Part shown: one piece after another, positions 33,070 through 42,343 of the stretch
How positions within the stretch are numbered: the stretch's first letter is position 1
How the letters are laid out: each line of letters begins with the position of its first letter
Source: an uncultured Lachnospiraceae bacterium
GTDB taxonomy: Bacteria; Bacillota; Clostridia; Lachnospirales; Lachnospiraceae
DNA length: 45,173 nt
Direction of reading: 5' to 3'
Assembly (NCBI GenBank): GCA_947173945.1
Contig: CAMWGV010000018.1
Location: 1 to 45,173 of the forward strand
The notes under the pieces: generated by a model
Told to the model about the DNA's origin: nothing
The model's database searches: none
What the model saw: the letters and a program-made list of their open reading frames with translations, nothing else
Made by a program: the position numbers and the translations under genes

Positions 33070-33916
33070 TATTAATAAAAATAAAATGGGATTTTCATGT
33101 GAGGTGTTTCCACCAAAAAGAAATGACGACATATACGAAATCTACAAAACGTTGGATGAGCTTAAGCTTCTCAAACCTGATTTTATAAGTGTTACATATG
33201 GAGCGGGAGGAAGTAACAGTAAGAAAACCGCAACAATAGCGGCATATATCCAAAATATATGTGAGGTTGAGGCTATAGCACATATGACAGCAGTAGGCAT
33301 GGATGACACAACCTTAAGGGCACTTCTTTTTGAACTTAAAAAGAAAGGAATCAATAATGTTCTGGCTTTAAGAGGTGATAAGCCGAAAACCATGTCGGAT
33401 GAGGAGTTTGAAAATAGACAATACAGATATGCTTCTGACCTTATTTGCGAAATAAAAAAACAGGGAAATGACATGTTTATTGCGGCAGCATGTTATCCGG
33501 AAATACATCCGGAATCAGCTAGTCGTGAGGAAGATATTGAGCACTTGAAATATAAGGTGGAGCAGGGAGCAGGTTGCCTCATATCGCAGATGTTTTTTGA
33601 AAACAGTGTATATTACAGCTTTTTAGAGGATATAAGGAAAGCCGGAATCGATGTACCTGTACTTGCAGGCATTATGCCAATTACAACTGCAAAGCAGCTT
33701 GGAACAAGCGTGCAGCTTTCCGGCTCATCCGTTCCGAATGAGCTAAGCTCTATGATAGCCAAATATGGCGGAGACCCGGATGATATGAAAAAAGCAGGCA
33801 TAGACTATGCTGTCAGACAAATAGAGGATTTAAAGAAAAATGGTGTTGATGGAGTTCACTTGTATACGATGAATAAAGCAGACGTAACAATGGCAATTTT
33901 TGAAGCACTGAAATAG
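33062..33916 (+). CDS. metF: Methylenetetrahydrofolate reductase
   Basis: Reduces 5,10-methylene-THF to 5-methyl-THF, linking the folate pool to methionine synthesis or, in acetogens, to the Wood-Ljungdahl pathway. Recognisable TIM-barrel segments are FSCEVFPPKRND, FISVTYGAGGS, the NNVLALRGDKPK loop and GAGCLISQMFFEN, all in order. Length (284 aa) is the normal bacterial form without the C-terminal regulatory domain. The ATG at 33062 follows AGGAGGA. It closes a three-gene unit and is followed by a strong hairpin terminator. It shares its folate substrate with the folate genes at 1131-4566. Confidence 0.95.
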   Translation: MLSINKNKMGFSCEVFPPKRNDDIYEIYKTLDELKLLKPDFISVTYGAGGSNSKKTATIAAYIQNICEVEAIAHMTAVGMDDTTLRALLFELKKKGINNVLALRGDKPKTMSDEEFENRQYRYASDLICEIKKQGNDMFIAAACYPEIHPESASREEDIEHLKYKVEQGAGCLISQMFFENSVYYSFLEDIRKAGIDVPVLAGIMPITTAKQLGTSVQLSGSSVPNELSSMIAKYGGDPDDMKKAGIDYAVRQIEDLKKNGVDGVHLYTMNKADVTMAIFEALK

Positions 33917-33927
33917 AGAAAATAATA

Positions 33928-33970
33928 AGCCTGTCGCCATGTCACGGACATAGCGGCAGGCTGTTTCTTA
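33928..33970. terminator. Bidirectional hairpin between metF and the converging GGDEF gene
   Basis: AGCCTGTCGC (33928-33937) pairs with GCGGCAGGCT (33953-33962), one G-U. An inner ATGTC/GACAT continues the helix, with T-rich sequence after it on the plus strand and an AATAAT stretch before it. Confidence 0.85.
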
Positions 33971-33973
33971 TAT

Positions 33974-36301
33974 TTAGATTGTTGGTTTAATGACACTCTT
34001 ACGTTTGTTCTTTTTATTTTCGTAAAGTGCTTCGTCAGCGTTGTGGAGAACCTCCTCTATATTGAGTGTTGGAGCACATGTAAAGGTTGTTATACCCACG
34101 CTTATATCAATGTAGTATGGTTTGTCACATGTGTCATTTAGTTCGTTTGATAGAGAAGCTATTTTGTTTCTTATCTGGGTTGGTCTTGCTGCATCATCTA
34201 AAAATGAAAATGCAACAAATTCGTCACCACCGATTCGTCCTATAATATCTTGACTGTCAAAGCTGTTTTGAAGTATTTTAGCGATACTTTTTATTGCAAA
34301 GTCACCGTTCTTATGACCGAAATTATCATTTACCTGTTTGAGGTTGTCCATATCTGCAAAAACTACCATTGCAAGCTTGCCCTCATTAAACTGAGAGTTT
34401 ACAAGCGACTGCACGCTGTCAAGGAAGCCACGGCGGTTGTTTATACCGGTAAGGGAATCCGTTATGGAAAGCTTGTTTAGAAGTTCATTCTTATTGTTAA
34501 GCTCTGTTGCGGATACAGCAAGCTTCTTCTGTATGGAAAGCTGTTGCTTCATAAGTGAAATAAAGTTAAGTGAGATGCTAAGCTGCAGACTTTGCGGATA
34601 AATATTTCCAAAGTATTCTATATCTATTTCACCTACGAACAAACCATACTGTATACTGTTAGTAAATAGAGGAGTGACAACCATGGTTTTCCGTCTTTCC
34701 TGAGATGTGTAGTTATTGCAGAATATTTTGTTTGACGAAATAAGCCTGTTATCTCCGGAAAGGTATGTTATATTGCCTTGGTCATGGCATGCCTGAAGAT
34801 ATAGCGTATTTGGTACTCTCCATGAACCGTTTGGCAACAGCATAACCGGTTCGTCATATATGTAGATATATGCACTGGTAAAATGGGCATCCCACAACTT
34901 CTCCATAATAAGTTTGAAACAGGATTCCTCATCGGTGCTGTAGGTAAGAGAATCTCTTGTTATGTACATGGTTGACCAGATGCTTGCCTTTTGTTGCCTC
35001 ACAGTATTGTAAAGCCTGTTGGATGTGTGAAACAGGAACTTTTCAAATATATCGTTAAACAGCCTGGATAATTTGTTTAGCTTGTCAATCTCATCTGAGA
35101 GTGAGAGTAAAAGGTTTTTTAATTCCCTTAACACATATAGGAATTTGTCTGTGCTGAAGTAGCTGTTAATTATTTGTGTTTCTAAAAGCTTTTCAAGCTC
35201 AGATGTAATCTGGTCAATGTCAAATTCAAAATCACCTTTATCGAAAATAGGCATGAGAATATAATCTAAAAATGGATTTATTGCATCCAAAAGCTTATTG
35301 TAATAAAATGTGGTCTTGTAATTTTGGAACAGGTAATCAACTATAATTTTTTGGGTCTTTGAATAGTCATCGGATTTCTTTAAGCTCAGTCCCTGTTCAA
35401 GCATATTTTGTAATGCGAAATCTCCACATCCGCAGGAGGAGCGTACGATCAGGCTTGAGTTTAATATGCTGACGCTGGTATTGCCTGTTTGTGCAAGGTT
35501 AATAGCCTCGTGGACAGCATGATACCCCATATCCATAATACCGTTGTGGACAGTTGTAAGAAGTGGATTTAATACAGTAGAAACAGGCGAGTCGTCATAA
35601 CCGGTTATAAGAATGTCCTTACCAATTTCAAGACCGCGGGCCTTGATTGCGTTGTAGCCGCCTATTGCCATCTGGTCATTTGCAAATACAATTGCCTCCA
35701 AATCCTTGTTTCTGTCAAGGAGATCATTTACGATATCTTCTGTAAATTCGGAGAAGTTACCGTATACGATTCTGTTCTGATCTACAGGAATTCCGTTTTC
35801 CTCAAGTACTTTACAGTATGTGTCAAGGCGGTCCCGTGCATCGGCATTTTCCTTCCGGCCACTTACCATGCCGATTTTTGTTTTCCCATGAACCTTTATA
35901 AGGTGTTCAACTGCTTCGCGCATACCGGTTCTTCCCTCTGTATAAAGGTAAGGGTAGCCTGGAACTTCAATTTCAATTGTAAGGATAGGAATGTCAAAAT
36001 TTTTAAGAAATGCAAGCATGTCATTTTCAGACAGGAAGCTTCCTATTGAACCGATGGAAACAATAAGTGCATCCAATGTGTGCTTTGATGCATAGTAAAA
36101 TATGGAATTGTACTGATAATCAAATCGTGCGTTTTTCGGGTCGTTATATGATGCGTTCATGTACATGCCGGGAAAAACTATAAGGTTTACATCCAGTTCT
36201 TTTGCGGCATAATCCACACCCTTGCAGACTTCGTATGCGTAATCATTGTCAAGATGACACGTAAAAAATCCGATGTTTAATCTTTTTTTGCTTTTACTCA
36301 T
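33974..36301 (-). CDS. Diguanylate cyclase with LacI-type periplasmic-binding-like sensor domain
   Basis: A 775-aa cytoplasmic protein. Residues 1-320 form a LacI/GalR-type ligand-binding domain (NIGFFTCHLDNDYAYEV, HGKTKIGMVSGRKENADARDR, EAIVFANDQMAIGGYNAI, ITGYDDSPVS) but no helix-turn-helix precedes it. A helical middle region and a GAF-like stretch (about 470-620) follow. The C-terminal GGDEF domain makes c-di-GMP; GGDEF is at 691-695, with DMDNLKQVNDNFGHKNGD upstream. The inhibitory RxxD site, expected five residues earlier, reads DSQD, so product inhibition may be missing. The start is the ATG at 36301 behind GGGGGT. I infer that a sugar-like ligand controls c-di-GMP output. Confidence 0.9.
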   Translation of the reverse strand: MSKSKKRLNIGFFTCHLDNDYAYEVCKGVDYAAKELDVNLIVFPGMYMNASYNDPKNARFDYQYNSIFYYASKHTLDALIVSIGSIGSFLSENDMLAFLKNFDIPILTIEIEVPGYPYLYTEGRTGMREAVEHLIKVHGKTKIGMVSGRKENADARDRLDTYCKVLEENGIPVDQNRIVYGNFSEFTEDIVNDLLDRNKDLEAIVFANDQMAIGGYNAIKARGLEIGKDILITGYDDSPVSTVLNPLLTTVHNGIMDMGYHAVHEAINLAQTGNTSVSILNSSLIVRSSCGCGDFALQNMLEQGLSLKKSDDYSKTQKIIVDYLFQNYKTTFYYNKLLDAINPFLDYILMPIFDKGDFEFDIDQITSELEKLLETQIINSYFSTDKFLYVLRELKNLLLSLSDEIDKLNKLSRLFNDIFEKFLFHTSNRLYNTVRQQKASIWSTMYITRDSLTYSTDEESCFKLIMEKLWDAHFTSAYIYIYDEPVMLLPNGSWRVPNTLYLQACHDQGNITYLSGDNRLISSNKIFCNNYTSQERRKTMVVTPLFTNSIQYGLFVGEIDIEYFGNIYPQSLQLSISLNFISLMKQQLSIQKKLAVSATELNNKNELLNKLSITDSLTGINNRRGFLDSVQSLVNSQFNEGKLAMVVFADMDNLKQVNDNFGHKNGDFAIKSIAKILQNSFDSQDIIGRIGGDEFVAFSFLDDAARPTQIRNKIASLSNELNDTCDKPYYIDISVGITTFTCAPTLNIEEVLHNADEALYENKKNKRKSVIKPTI

Positions 36302-36354
36302 GCGTATACCCCCAGATAATATTAATAACCCCAAATGTTTCATATATGATAAAT

Positions 36355-36383
36355 ATTTTAGCATAATTAGCATTTCTAATCAA
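36355..36383 (-). promoter_or_regulatory. Promoter of the GGDEF gene
   Basis: On the minus strand: TTGATT (36383-36378), 17-base spacer, TAAAAT (36360-36355), giving a leader of about 48 nt before the ATG at 36301. Confidence 0.7.
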
Positions 36384-36426
36384 TAAAATGTGCCATGTTG
36401 TTTCACAGTTTTTTTGGTATGTATCC

Positions 36427-36455
36427 TTTACAAACTGTTCTATTTAAACTATAAT
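36427..36455 (+). promoter_or_regulatory. Promoter of the pur operon
   Basis: TTTACA (36427-36432), 17-base spacer, consensus TATAAT (36450-36455), 44 bases before the purM ATG. I see no guanine riboswitch or PurR box in this gap. Confidence 0.8.
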
Positions 36456-36498
36456 AGTTGGAATGAAAAACATTAACAAATTTCAGGAGGAACAAGCG

Positions 36499-37524
36499 AT
36501 GGATTACAAAAATGCCGGTGTTGACATTGAGGCAGGTTATAAGTCAGTTGAACTTATGAAGGAGCATATAAAAAAGACCATGAGACCGGAGGTTCTTACA
36601 AATATTGGTGGATTTTCAGGTGCATTTTCACTGGATAAGCTTAAATCCATGGAAAAGCCTACACTTGTATCAGGTACAGACGGTGTAGGAACTAAGATTA
36701 AGCTTGCATTTATTATGGACAAGCATGATACAATAGGTATTGACTGCGTTGCTATGTGTGTCAATGACATAGCATGTGCAGGAGGAGAACCGCTTTTCTT
36801 CCTTGATTATATAGCATGTGGAAAAAATTTTCCGGAAAAGATAGCTACAATTGTAGGAGGTGTTGCCGAAGGATGTGCACAGTCGGGAGCCGCCCTGATT
36901 GGTGGTGAGACAGCAGAGCATCCGGGAATGATGCCTGAGGATGAGTACGATTTGGCAGGATTTGCAGTTGGAGTTGTAGACGAAAAGGACCTTATTACAG
37001 GAAAGGATATCGTTGCAGGGGATACCCTCATTGGAATAGCTTCAAGCGGAGTTCACAGCAACGGATTTTCACTTGTTAGAAAAGTATTTGATATGACAAG
37101 TGAGTCGCTTGGCACATATTATGATGAGCTTGGAAAAACATTAGGCGAATCACTGCTTGAGCCTACAAGAATATATGTAAAGGCACTTAAGCAGGTCAAG
37201 GATGCGAATATTAAAATAAAAGGATGCAGCCATATTACAGGCGGCGGTTTTTATGAAAATATTCCACGTATGCTGCCTGATGGAATAAGGGCAGTTGTAA
37301 ACAAGTCAACCTATGAGGTTCCGGCTATATTTAAGCTTTTGGCATCAAAGGGTAATATAGATGAGAAAATGATGTACAATACTTATAATATGGGAATTGG
37401 TATGGTGCTTGCAGTAGACAGCGCAGATGCGTCTGGAACTATATCAGCACTTGAAGCGGCAGGCGAGACAGCTTATATCATCGGTGAGACAAAAGCAGGT
37501 GAAAAGGGAGTAGAAATATGCTAA
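36499..37524 (+). CDS. purM: Phosphoribosylformylglycinamidine cyclo-ligase (AIR synthetase)
   Basis: Fifth step of purine synthesis, closing the imidazole ring with ATP. Family segments are clear: NIGGFSGAF near the N-terminus, [14 protein letters not shown], the conserved [32 protein letters not shown] and the later [17 protein letters not shown]. The start is the ATG at 36499, 8 bases after AGGAGG, which gives the expected N-terminus ([13 protein letters not shown]); the earlier in-frame ATG at 36463 would swallow this RBS. Length (341 aa) is normal. Its end overlaps purN by 7 bases. Confidence 0.97.
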   Translation: MDYKNAGVDIEAGYKSVELMKEHIKKTMRPEVLTNIGGFSGAFSLDKLKSMEKPTLVSGTDGVGTKIKLAFIMDKHDTIGIDCVAMCVNDIACAGGEPLFFLDYIACGKNFPEKIATIVGGVAEGCAQSGAALIGGETAEHPGMMPEDEYDLAGFAVGVVDEKDLITGKDIVAGDTLIGIASSGVHSNGFSLVRKVFDMTSESLGTYYDELGKTLGESLLEPTRIYVKALKQVKDANIKIKGCSHITGGGFYENIPRMLPDGIRAVVNKSTYEVPAIFKLLASKGNIDEKMMYNTYNMGIGMVLAVDSADASGTISALEAAGETAYIIGETKAGEKGVEIC

Positions 37525-38111
37525 GGGTTGTTGTCATGGTATCCGGTGGAGGTACAAATTTACAGGCAATTATAGATGGTATCGCAAATAAAGAAATTGA
37601 ACATGCACACATTGTTGGGGTAATCAGTAACAATTATGGTGTGTATGCATTGGAAAGAGCGGCGAAAGCAGGTATAGATCATGCAGTAGTATCACCTAAG
37701 GATTTCGCAGACAGGACAAGCTTTAATGAGGCGTTGCTTGACAAGGTCAGAAGCTATGAACCTGATCTTATTGTACTTGCAGGATTTCTTGTTGTTATTC
37801 CTGAGAAAATGATAGATGAGTATGAAAACCGTATCATAAATATACATCCGTCACTCATTCCGTCTTTCTGCGGTACAGGATATTACGGTCTCAAGGTACA
37901 TGAGGCAGCACTTGCAAGGGGTGTAAAGCTGACCGGTGCAACCGTACATTATGTTGATAAGGGAACGGATACGGGACCGATTATTTTGCAGAAGGCAGTC
38001 GAGGTAAAGGATGGGGATACTCCGGAAATTCTTCAACGAAGGGTTATGGAGGAGGCAGAGTGGAAGCTATTGCCGGAAGCTATAAGTAAAATAGCAAAGG
38101 AAAAGATTTAA
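37518..38111 (+). CDS. purN: Phosphoribosylglycinamide formyltransferase (GAR transformylase)
   Basis: Transfers a formyl group from 10-formyl-THF to GAR. The N-terminal [17 protein letters not shown] phosphate-binding loop is clear. The catalytic segment has Asn and His ([10 protein letters not shown]), followed by [24 protein letters not shown] with the catalytic Asp. Length (197 aa) is normal. It overlaps purM by 7 bases and precedes purD by 21, the usual Clostridia arrangement. It is one of the folate users in the window. Confidence 0.97.
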   Translation: MLRVVVMVSGGGTNLQAIIDGIANKEIEHAHIVGVISNNYGVYALERAAKAGIDHAVVSPKDFADRTSFNEALLDKVRSYEPDLIVLAGFLVVIPEKMIDEYENRIINIHPSLIPSFCGTGYYGLKVHEAALARGVKLTGATVHYVDKGTDTGPIILQKAVEVKDGDTPEILQRRVMEEAEWKLLPEAISKIAKEKI

Positions 38112-38132
38112 TATAAAGAAGGGAGCAGAACC

Positions 38133-39404
38133 ATGAATGTACTTATTGTAGGAGGAGGCGGAAGAGAACATGCCATAGCGGTAAAATGCAGTGAAAGCAA
38201 GAGAGTGACAAAGCTTTATGCAGCACCTGGAAATGCAGGTATAGCACAGCTTGCTGAGTGCGTTGACATTTCTGTTATGGATGGAGAGGCTCTTGTACAG
38301 TTCGCAAAGGAAAAAAATATAGATTTAGCAATAGTGGGACCGGATGACCCACTTGTAGCGGGTGTAGCTGATTGTTTCAAAAACGCAGGAATAAAGGTTT
38401 TCGGACCTGAAAAAAAGGCTGCAATTATAGAGGGTTCAAAGGCATTTTCAAAGGATCTTATGAAAAAGTATGGCATACCATCAGCAGCGTATGAGACGTT
38501 TGACAATGCCGACGCAGCAATTCGCTATCTTGAAAATGCGAAAATGCCAATTGTTCTGAAAGCGGATGGACTGGCTCTTGGAAAGGGCGTTCTCATATGT
38601 AATGATATTGAGGAGGCAAAGGCAGGCGTAAAAACTCTTATGCTTGATAAGCAGTTTGGCTCAGCAGGTGACAAAATTGTAATTGAAGAATTTATGACAG
38701 GAAGAGAGGTATCTGTGCTTTGCTATTGTGACGGAACTCATATTAAGCCAATGGCATCTGCGCAGGATCATAAGAGAGCGCATGATGGCGATTTGGGATT
38801 AAATACGGGAGGAATGGGAACATTTTCACCAAGCCCATTTTATACGGACGAGGTTGACCAATTCTGTAAGGAGCGTATTTACCAGCCTACAATGGATGCA
38901 ATGAAAGCAGAAGGTAGAGATTTTGTTGGGATTTTATTCTGTGGACTTATGCTTACTGAAGACGGACCAAAGGTGCTTGAGTATAATGCAAGATTTGGCG
39001 ATCCTGAGGCGCAGGTCGTTCTTCCACGTATGAAAAATGATATAATTGATGTTATGGAGGCATGTATAGAGGGAAGACTTAATGAGATTGAACTTCAGTT
39101 TGAGGATAAGGCGGCAGTATGTGTTGTTCTTGCTTCAGATGGATATCCTGAGCATTATGAGAAGGGCTTCCCGATTGAAGGGCTGGATGCATTTCAGGAT
39201 AAAGAAGATTATTATGTGTTCCATGCAGGAACAAAGCTGGTTGATGGAAAAATAGTAACAAATGGAGGACGTGTACTTGGAGTAACTGCCAAGGGTGAGA
39301 CTTTGGTAGATGCAAGAGCAAATGCATATAAGGCAACGGAATGGATTCACTTTGAAAACAAGTACATGCGCCATGATATTGGAAAGGCTATAGATGAGCA
39401 GTAA
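38133..39404 (+). CDS. purD: Phosphoribosylamine-glycine ligase (GAR synthetase)
   Basis: Joins glycine to phosphoribosylamine with ATP, the second step of the pathway. The ATP-grasp domain is clear: VGGGGREHAIAVKC at the start, IVGPDDPLVAGVAD, the lysine in IVLKADGLALGKGV, MASAQDHKRAHDGDLGLNTG with GGMGTFSP, and VLEYNARFGDPEAQ. Length (423 aa) is normal. A good RBS (GAAGGGAG) lies upstream. Its last codons overlap the start of a GntR-type regulator by 11 bases. Confidence 0.97.
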   Translation: MNVLIVGGGGREHAIAVKCSESKRVTKLYAAPGNAGIAQLAECVDISVMDGEALVQFAKEKNIDLAIVGPDDPLVAGVADCFKNAGIKVFGPEKKAAIIEGSKAFSKDLMKKYGIPSAAYETFDNADAAIRYLENAKMPIVLKADGLALGKGVLICNDIEEAKAGVKTLMLDKQFGSAGDKIVIEEFMTGREVSVLCYCDGTHIKPMASAQDHKRAHDGDLGLNTGGMGTFSPSPFYTDEVDQFCKERIYQPTMDAMKAEGRDFVGILFCGLMLTEDGPKVLEYNARFGDPEAQVVLPRMKNDIIDVMEACIEGRLNEIELQFEDKAAVCVVLASDGYPEHYEKGFPIEGLDAFQDKEDYYVFHAGTKLVDGKIVTNGGRVLGVTAKGETLVDARANAYKATEWIHFENKYMRHDIGKAIDEQ

Positions 39405-39795
39405 GATAATTATTTCTATCGATTTTAATAGTAATGAAGCTATATATATGCAGCTCAGAAATCAAATTATAATGGGAATTGCACAAGAGCAGATAAGAGA
39501 TGGGGATTCTTTGCCCTCCGTCAGGCAGCTTGCGGATGAGCTTGGTGTAAATATGCATACGGTAAATAAAGCGTATGCCATGCTTAGAAATGACGGTTAT
39601 CTGACACTTGACAGGAGAAAGGGCGCAGTGGTCTGCGTTTCAGTAGATACAAAAACCCGGCATCTCGAATCCATGAATATTGAAATGAGAATGATGGTTG
39701 CCGAGGCGATATGCAAGGATATAAGCCTTGCAGAAATGCACCAGATTATAACAGATATGTATAAGGAATTTGGTGAAAACGGAGGTAAGCTATGA
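39394..39795 (+). CDS. Short GntR-family regulator, YtrA type
   Basis: A 133-aa DNA-binding protein. Residues 15-80 form the GntR winged helix (YMQLRNQIIMGIAQEQIRDGD, then LPSVRQLADELGVNMHTVNKAYAMLRNDGYL). The C-terminal part is a short helical dimerisation tail with no ligand domain, as in YtrA. It overlaps purD by 11 bases and its last 4 bases overlap the clpC start, so it is translationally coupled to both. YtrA-type repressors usually control ABC transporters; here the neighbour is a Clp ATPase, so a link to clpC is inferred from position only. Confidence 0.92.
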   Translation: MSSKIIISIDFNSNEAIYMQLRNQIIMGIAQEQIRDGDSLPSVRQLADELGVNMHTVNKAYAMLRNDGYLTLDRRKGAVVCVSVDTKTRHLESMNIEMRMMVAEAICKDISLAEMHQIITDMYKEFGENGGKL

Positions 39796-42239
39796 AACCC
39801 AAATACACAGAAGCAGCGAAAGAGGTGCTCGACATTGCCATAGAGACAGCTAAGGCAATGAAACATAGTTATGTGGGAACAGAGCATTTACTGTTTGCAA
39901 TGGTTGAGTGCAATAATGGTATTGCGTGGAAGATTCTGACAAAGAATGGTGTAAACGGAAAACCGATAAAGGATTATTTAAAGAAAAATCTTCAGACAAA
40001 GAAAAATAAAATAAAAAATGAAGATGCTTACTCAATAAAACTGAAAAGAGTTATTGATGCAGCACATAAAGAGGCAGTACGTCTTAAAAGTGAAAGGGTG
40101 GGAACCGAACACCTTTTAATTGCCATGCTCAGGCAGGAGGATCTTTTGGCAGTAAAGATATTGAACTCCATGTCCGTGAATATACAGAAAATATATACGG
40201 AATTGCTTGTTTCATGTGGAGTTGACAGCAATACTGCAAAAAAAGAATATGCAGCATCTAAAAATGCGTCATCAAAGAAAAAATCATCGACGCCTGCCCT
40301 TGACCAATATAGCAGGGACCTTACAAGAGCAGCACAGGATGGTGCGGTCGATCCCGTTGTGGGCAGAAGAGGCGAAATGGAGCGGGTAATGCAGATTCTT
40401 TGTAGAAGAATGAAAAACAATCCGTGCCTTGTAGGGGAACCGGGAGTTGGAAAAACAGCAGTTGTGGAAGGACTTGCCCAGCTTATTGTGTCAGGTAATG
40501 TTCCGGAGCTTCTTGCCGGAAAAAGGATATTAAGTCTTGATTTGTCAGGAATGGTTGCAGGCTCTAAGTACAGAGGTGAATTTGAGGAAAGAATTAAAAA
40601 GGTTATTGCAGAAGTAAGAAATGCAGGAAATATAATACTGTTTGTAGATGAGCTCCACACAATTATAGGGGCTGGTGGTGCAGAGGGTGCAATTGATGCA
40701 TCGAATATTTTGAAACCGGCACTTTCACGTGGCGAAATACAAATGATAGGTGCAACTACCAGAACAGAGTACAGAAAATATGTCGAGAAGGATGCTGCTC
40801 TTGAAAGACGTTTTCAACCTGTTTATGTGGAGGAACCAACCTATGAAGAAACTGTTGAAATACTGAGAGGGCTCAGGGAAAAGTATGAGCAGCATCATGG
40901 GGTTGCAATATCTGATGAAGCAATCTCCGCAGCAGTTGAGTACTCGACAAGATATATAAATGACAGATTCCTGCCTGATAAGGCTATAGACCTTATAGAT
41001 GAGGCAGCATCAAGGAAGAAGCTTGGATTATTTTCGGGCAATAAAAAGATTATCCACATGGAGAATGATTATAAGCAGCTTGAGCTTGATATGGAGGAGG
41101 CTATAACAAGTGGAGATTTTGAGCTGGCATCGGACAAAAAAGCAGCTATTATAAAGCTTGGAAATAAAATAGAAAAGGAAAAAAATAAGCTTAAGGCTTC
41201 TGAGGCAAATATGCTTCCTGTTGATTCTGAGGCTGTTGCTGATGTTGTATCAGTATGGACAAAGGTTCCTGTTACAAGGCTTACACAGTCGGAACAGGAA
41301 AGACTGCTTTCACTTGAGAAAACACTGCACAAGAGAGTGGTTGGACAGGATGAAGCGGTAAGTGCAGCTGCAAAGGCTATAAGAAGAGGACGTGTCGGTC
41401 TCAAGGATCCGAAAAGACCAATCGGTTCATTTTTGTTTTTAGGACCTACAGGTGTAGGTAAGACTGAGCTGTCAAAGGCACTTGCTGAGGCAGTTTTCGG
41501 TGACGAAAAAGCACTTATAAGAGTTGATATGTCAGAGTATATGGAAAAACACAGTGTCTCAAAAATGATAGGCTCACCTCCAGGATATGTAGGATTTGAT
41601 GATGGGGGCCAGTTAAGCGAGAAGGTAAGGAAAAATCCATATTCGGTTATACTTTTTGATGAGATAGAAAAGGCACATCCGGATGTGTTTAATATTTTGC
41701 TTCAGGTTTTGGATGATGGTCATATTACCGATTCACACGGACGTAAGACAGATTTTAAAAATACAATTATCATAATGACAAGTAACGCAGGTGCACAGCG
41801 GATTATTGATCCGAAGCATTTGGGATTTTCCAACGCAAGCAGTGAGGAAAAAGACCATGAGGATATGAAGAAAAATGTTATGGATGAGGTTAAGCATATG
41901 TTTAAGCCGGAGTTCATTAACAGAATTGATGATATAATTGTGTTCAGAACCCTTACAAAGGAAGATGTAAAGAACATATCCTCACTGATGCTGAAGGAGC
42001 TTAAGGATCGTGTGAAAAAACAGATGAATATCAGCATAACATATGGAGATACGCTTAAAAACTTCATATTTGACAAGGGATATGATAAAAAATATGGAGC
42101 AAGACCTTTGAAGCGTGCCATACAAAATGAGATTGAGGATAAGCTTGCGGAAGAAATATTAAGCGGAAATATTGCAAAGGGAGATAAAGTAAGCATTTCA
42201 GCTGCTGATGGTAAGGTTATTTTTAAAAACAAAAAATAA
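39792..42239 (+). CDS. clpC: Clp protease ATPase, ClpC type
   Basis: An 815-aa AAA+ unfoldase that feeds ClpP. Two N-terminal Clp repeats (residues 1-145) are followed by the first AAA+ domain (GEPGVGKTAVVEG, ILFVDELHTIIGAGG). A UVR-like middle segment (about 415-450; DLEMEE-type helix with FELASDKKAA) distinguishes it from ClpA and ClpB. The second AAA+ domain has GPTGVGKTELSKAL and VILFDEIEKAHPDVF. The ClpP-docking loop is LGF in DPKHLGFSN. It is unusual that no ctsR or mcsAB gene precedes it; a GntR regulator and purine genes do. Confidence 0.93.
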   Translation: MKPKYTEAAKEVLDIAIETAKAMKHSYVGTEHLLFAMVECNNGIAWKILTKNGVNGKPIKDYLKKNLQTKKNKIKNEDAYSIKLKRVIDAAHKEAVRLKSERVGTEHLLIAMLRQEDLLAVKILNSMSVNIQKIYTELLVSCGVDSNTAKKEYAASKNASSKKKSSTPALDQYSRDLTRAAQDGAVDPVVGRRGEMERVMQILCRRMKNNPCLVGEPGVGKTAVVEGLAQLIVSGNVPELLAGKRILSLDLSGMVAGSKYRGEFEERIKKVIAEVRNAGNIILFVDELHTIIGAGGAEGAIDASNILKPALSRGEIQMIGATTRTEYRKYVEKDAALERRFQPVYVEEPTYEETVEILRGLREKYEQHHGVAISDEAISAAVEYSTRYINDRFLPDKAIDLIDEAASRKKLGLFSGNKKIIHMENDYKQLELDMEEAITSGDFELASDKKAAIIKLGNKIEKEKNKLKASEANMLPVDSEAVADVVSVWTKVPVTRLTQSEQERLLSLEKTLHKRVVGQDEAVSAAAKAIRRGRVGLKDPKRPIGSFLFLGPTGVGKTELSKALAEAVFGDEKALIRVDMSEYMEKHSVSKMIGSPPGYVGFDDGGQLSEKVRKNPYSVILFDEIEKAHPDVFNILLQVLDDGHITDSHGRKTDFKNTIIIMTSNAGAQRIIDPKHLGFSNASSEEKDHEDMKKNVMDEVKHMFKPEFINRIDDIIVFRTLTKEDVKNISSLMLKELKDRVKKQMNISITYGDTLKNFIFDKGYDKKYGARPLKRAIQNEIEDKLAEEILSGNIAKGDKVSISAADGKVIFKNKK

Positions 42240-42265
42240 TGGTAAAAAATATATGTAGAATTATG

Positions 42266-42294
42266 TAGATAAAAATCAATATATATTGTATAAT
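42266..42294 (+). promoter_or_regulatory. Promoter for the gene upstream of radA
   Basis: Consensus TATAAT at 42289-42294 with a weak TAGATA 17 bases upstream, 49 bases before the ATG at 42344. Confidence 0.6.
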
Positions 42295-42343
42295 GTGCAT
42301 AAGAAGTAACGAGTTCTATTAAGATACTATGGAGGAATAAAAT

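Noticed and set aside
40028-40660. A 210-codon open frame on the minus strand opposite clpC
   Set aside because: It mirrors the well-supported clpC frame, lacks an RBS and has a Ser/Thr/Phe-rich composition typical of antisense frames of an Asp/Glu/Lys-rich gene.
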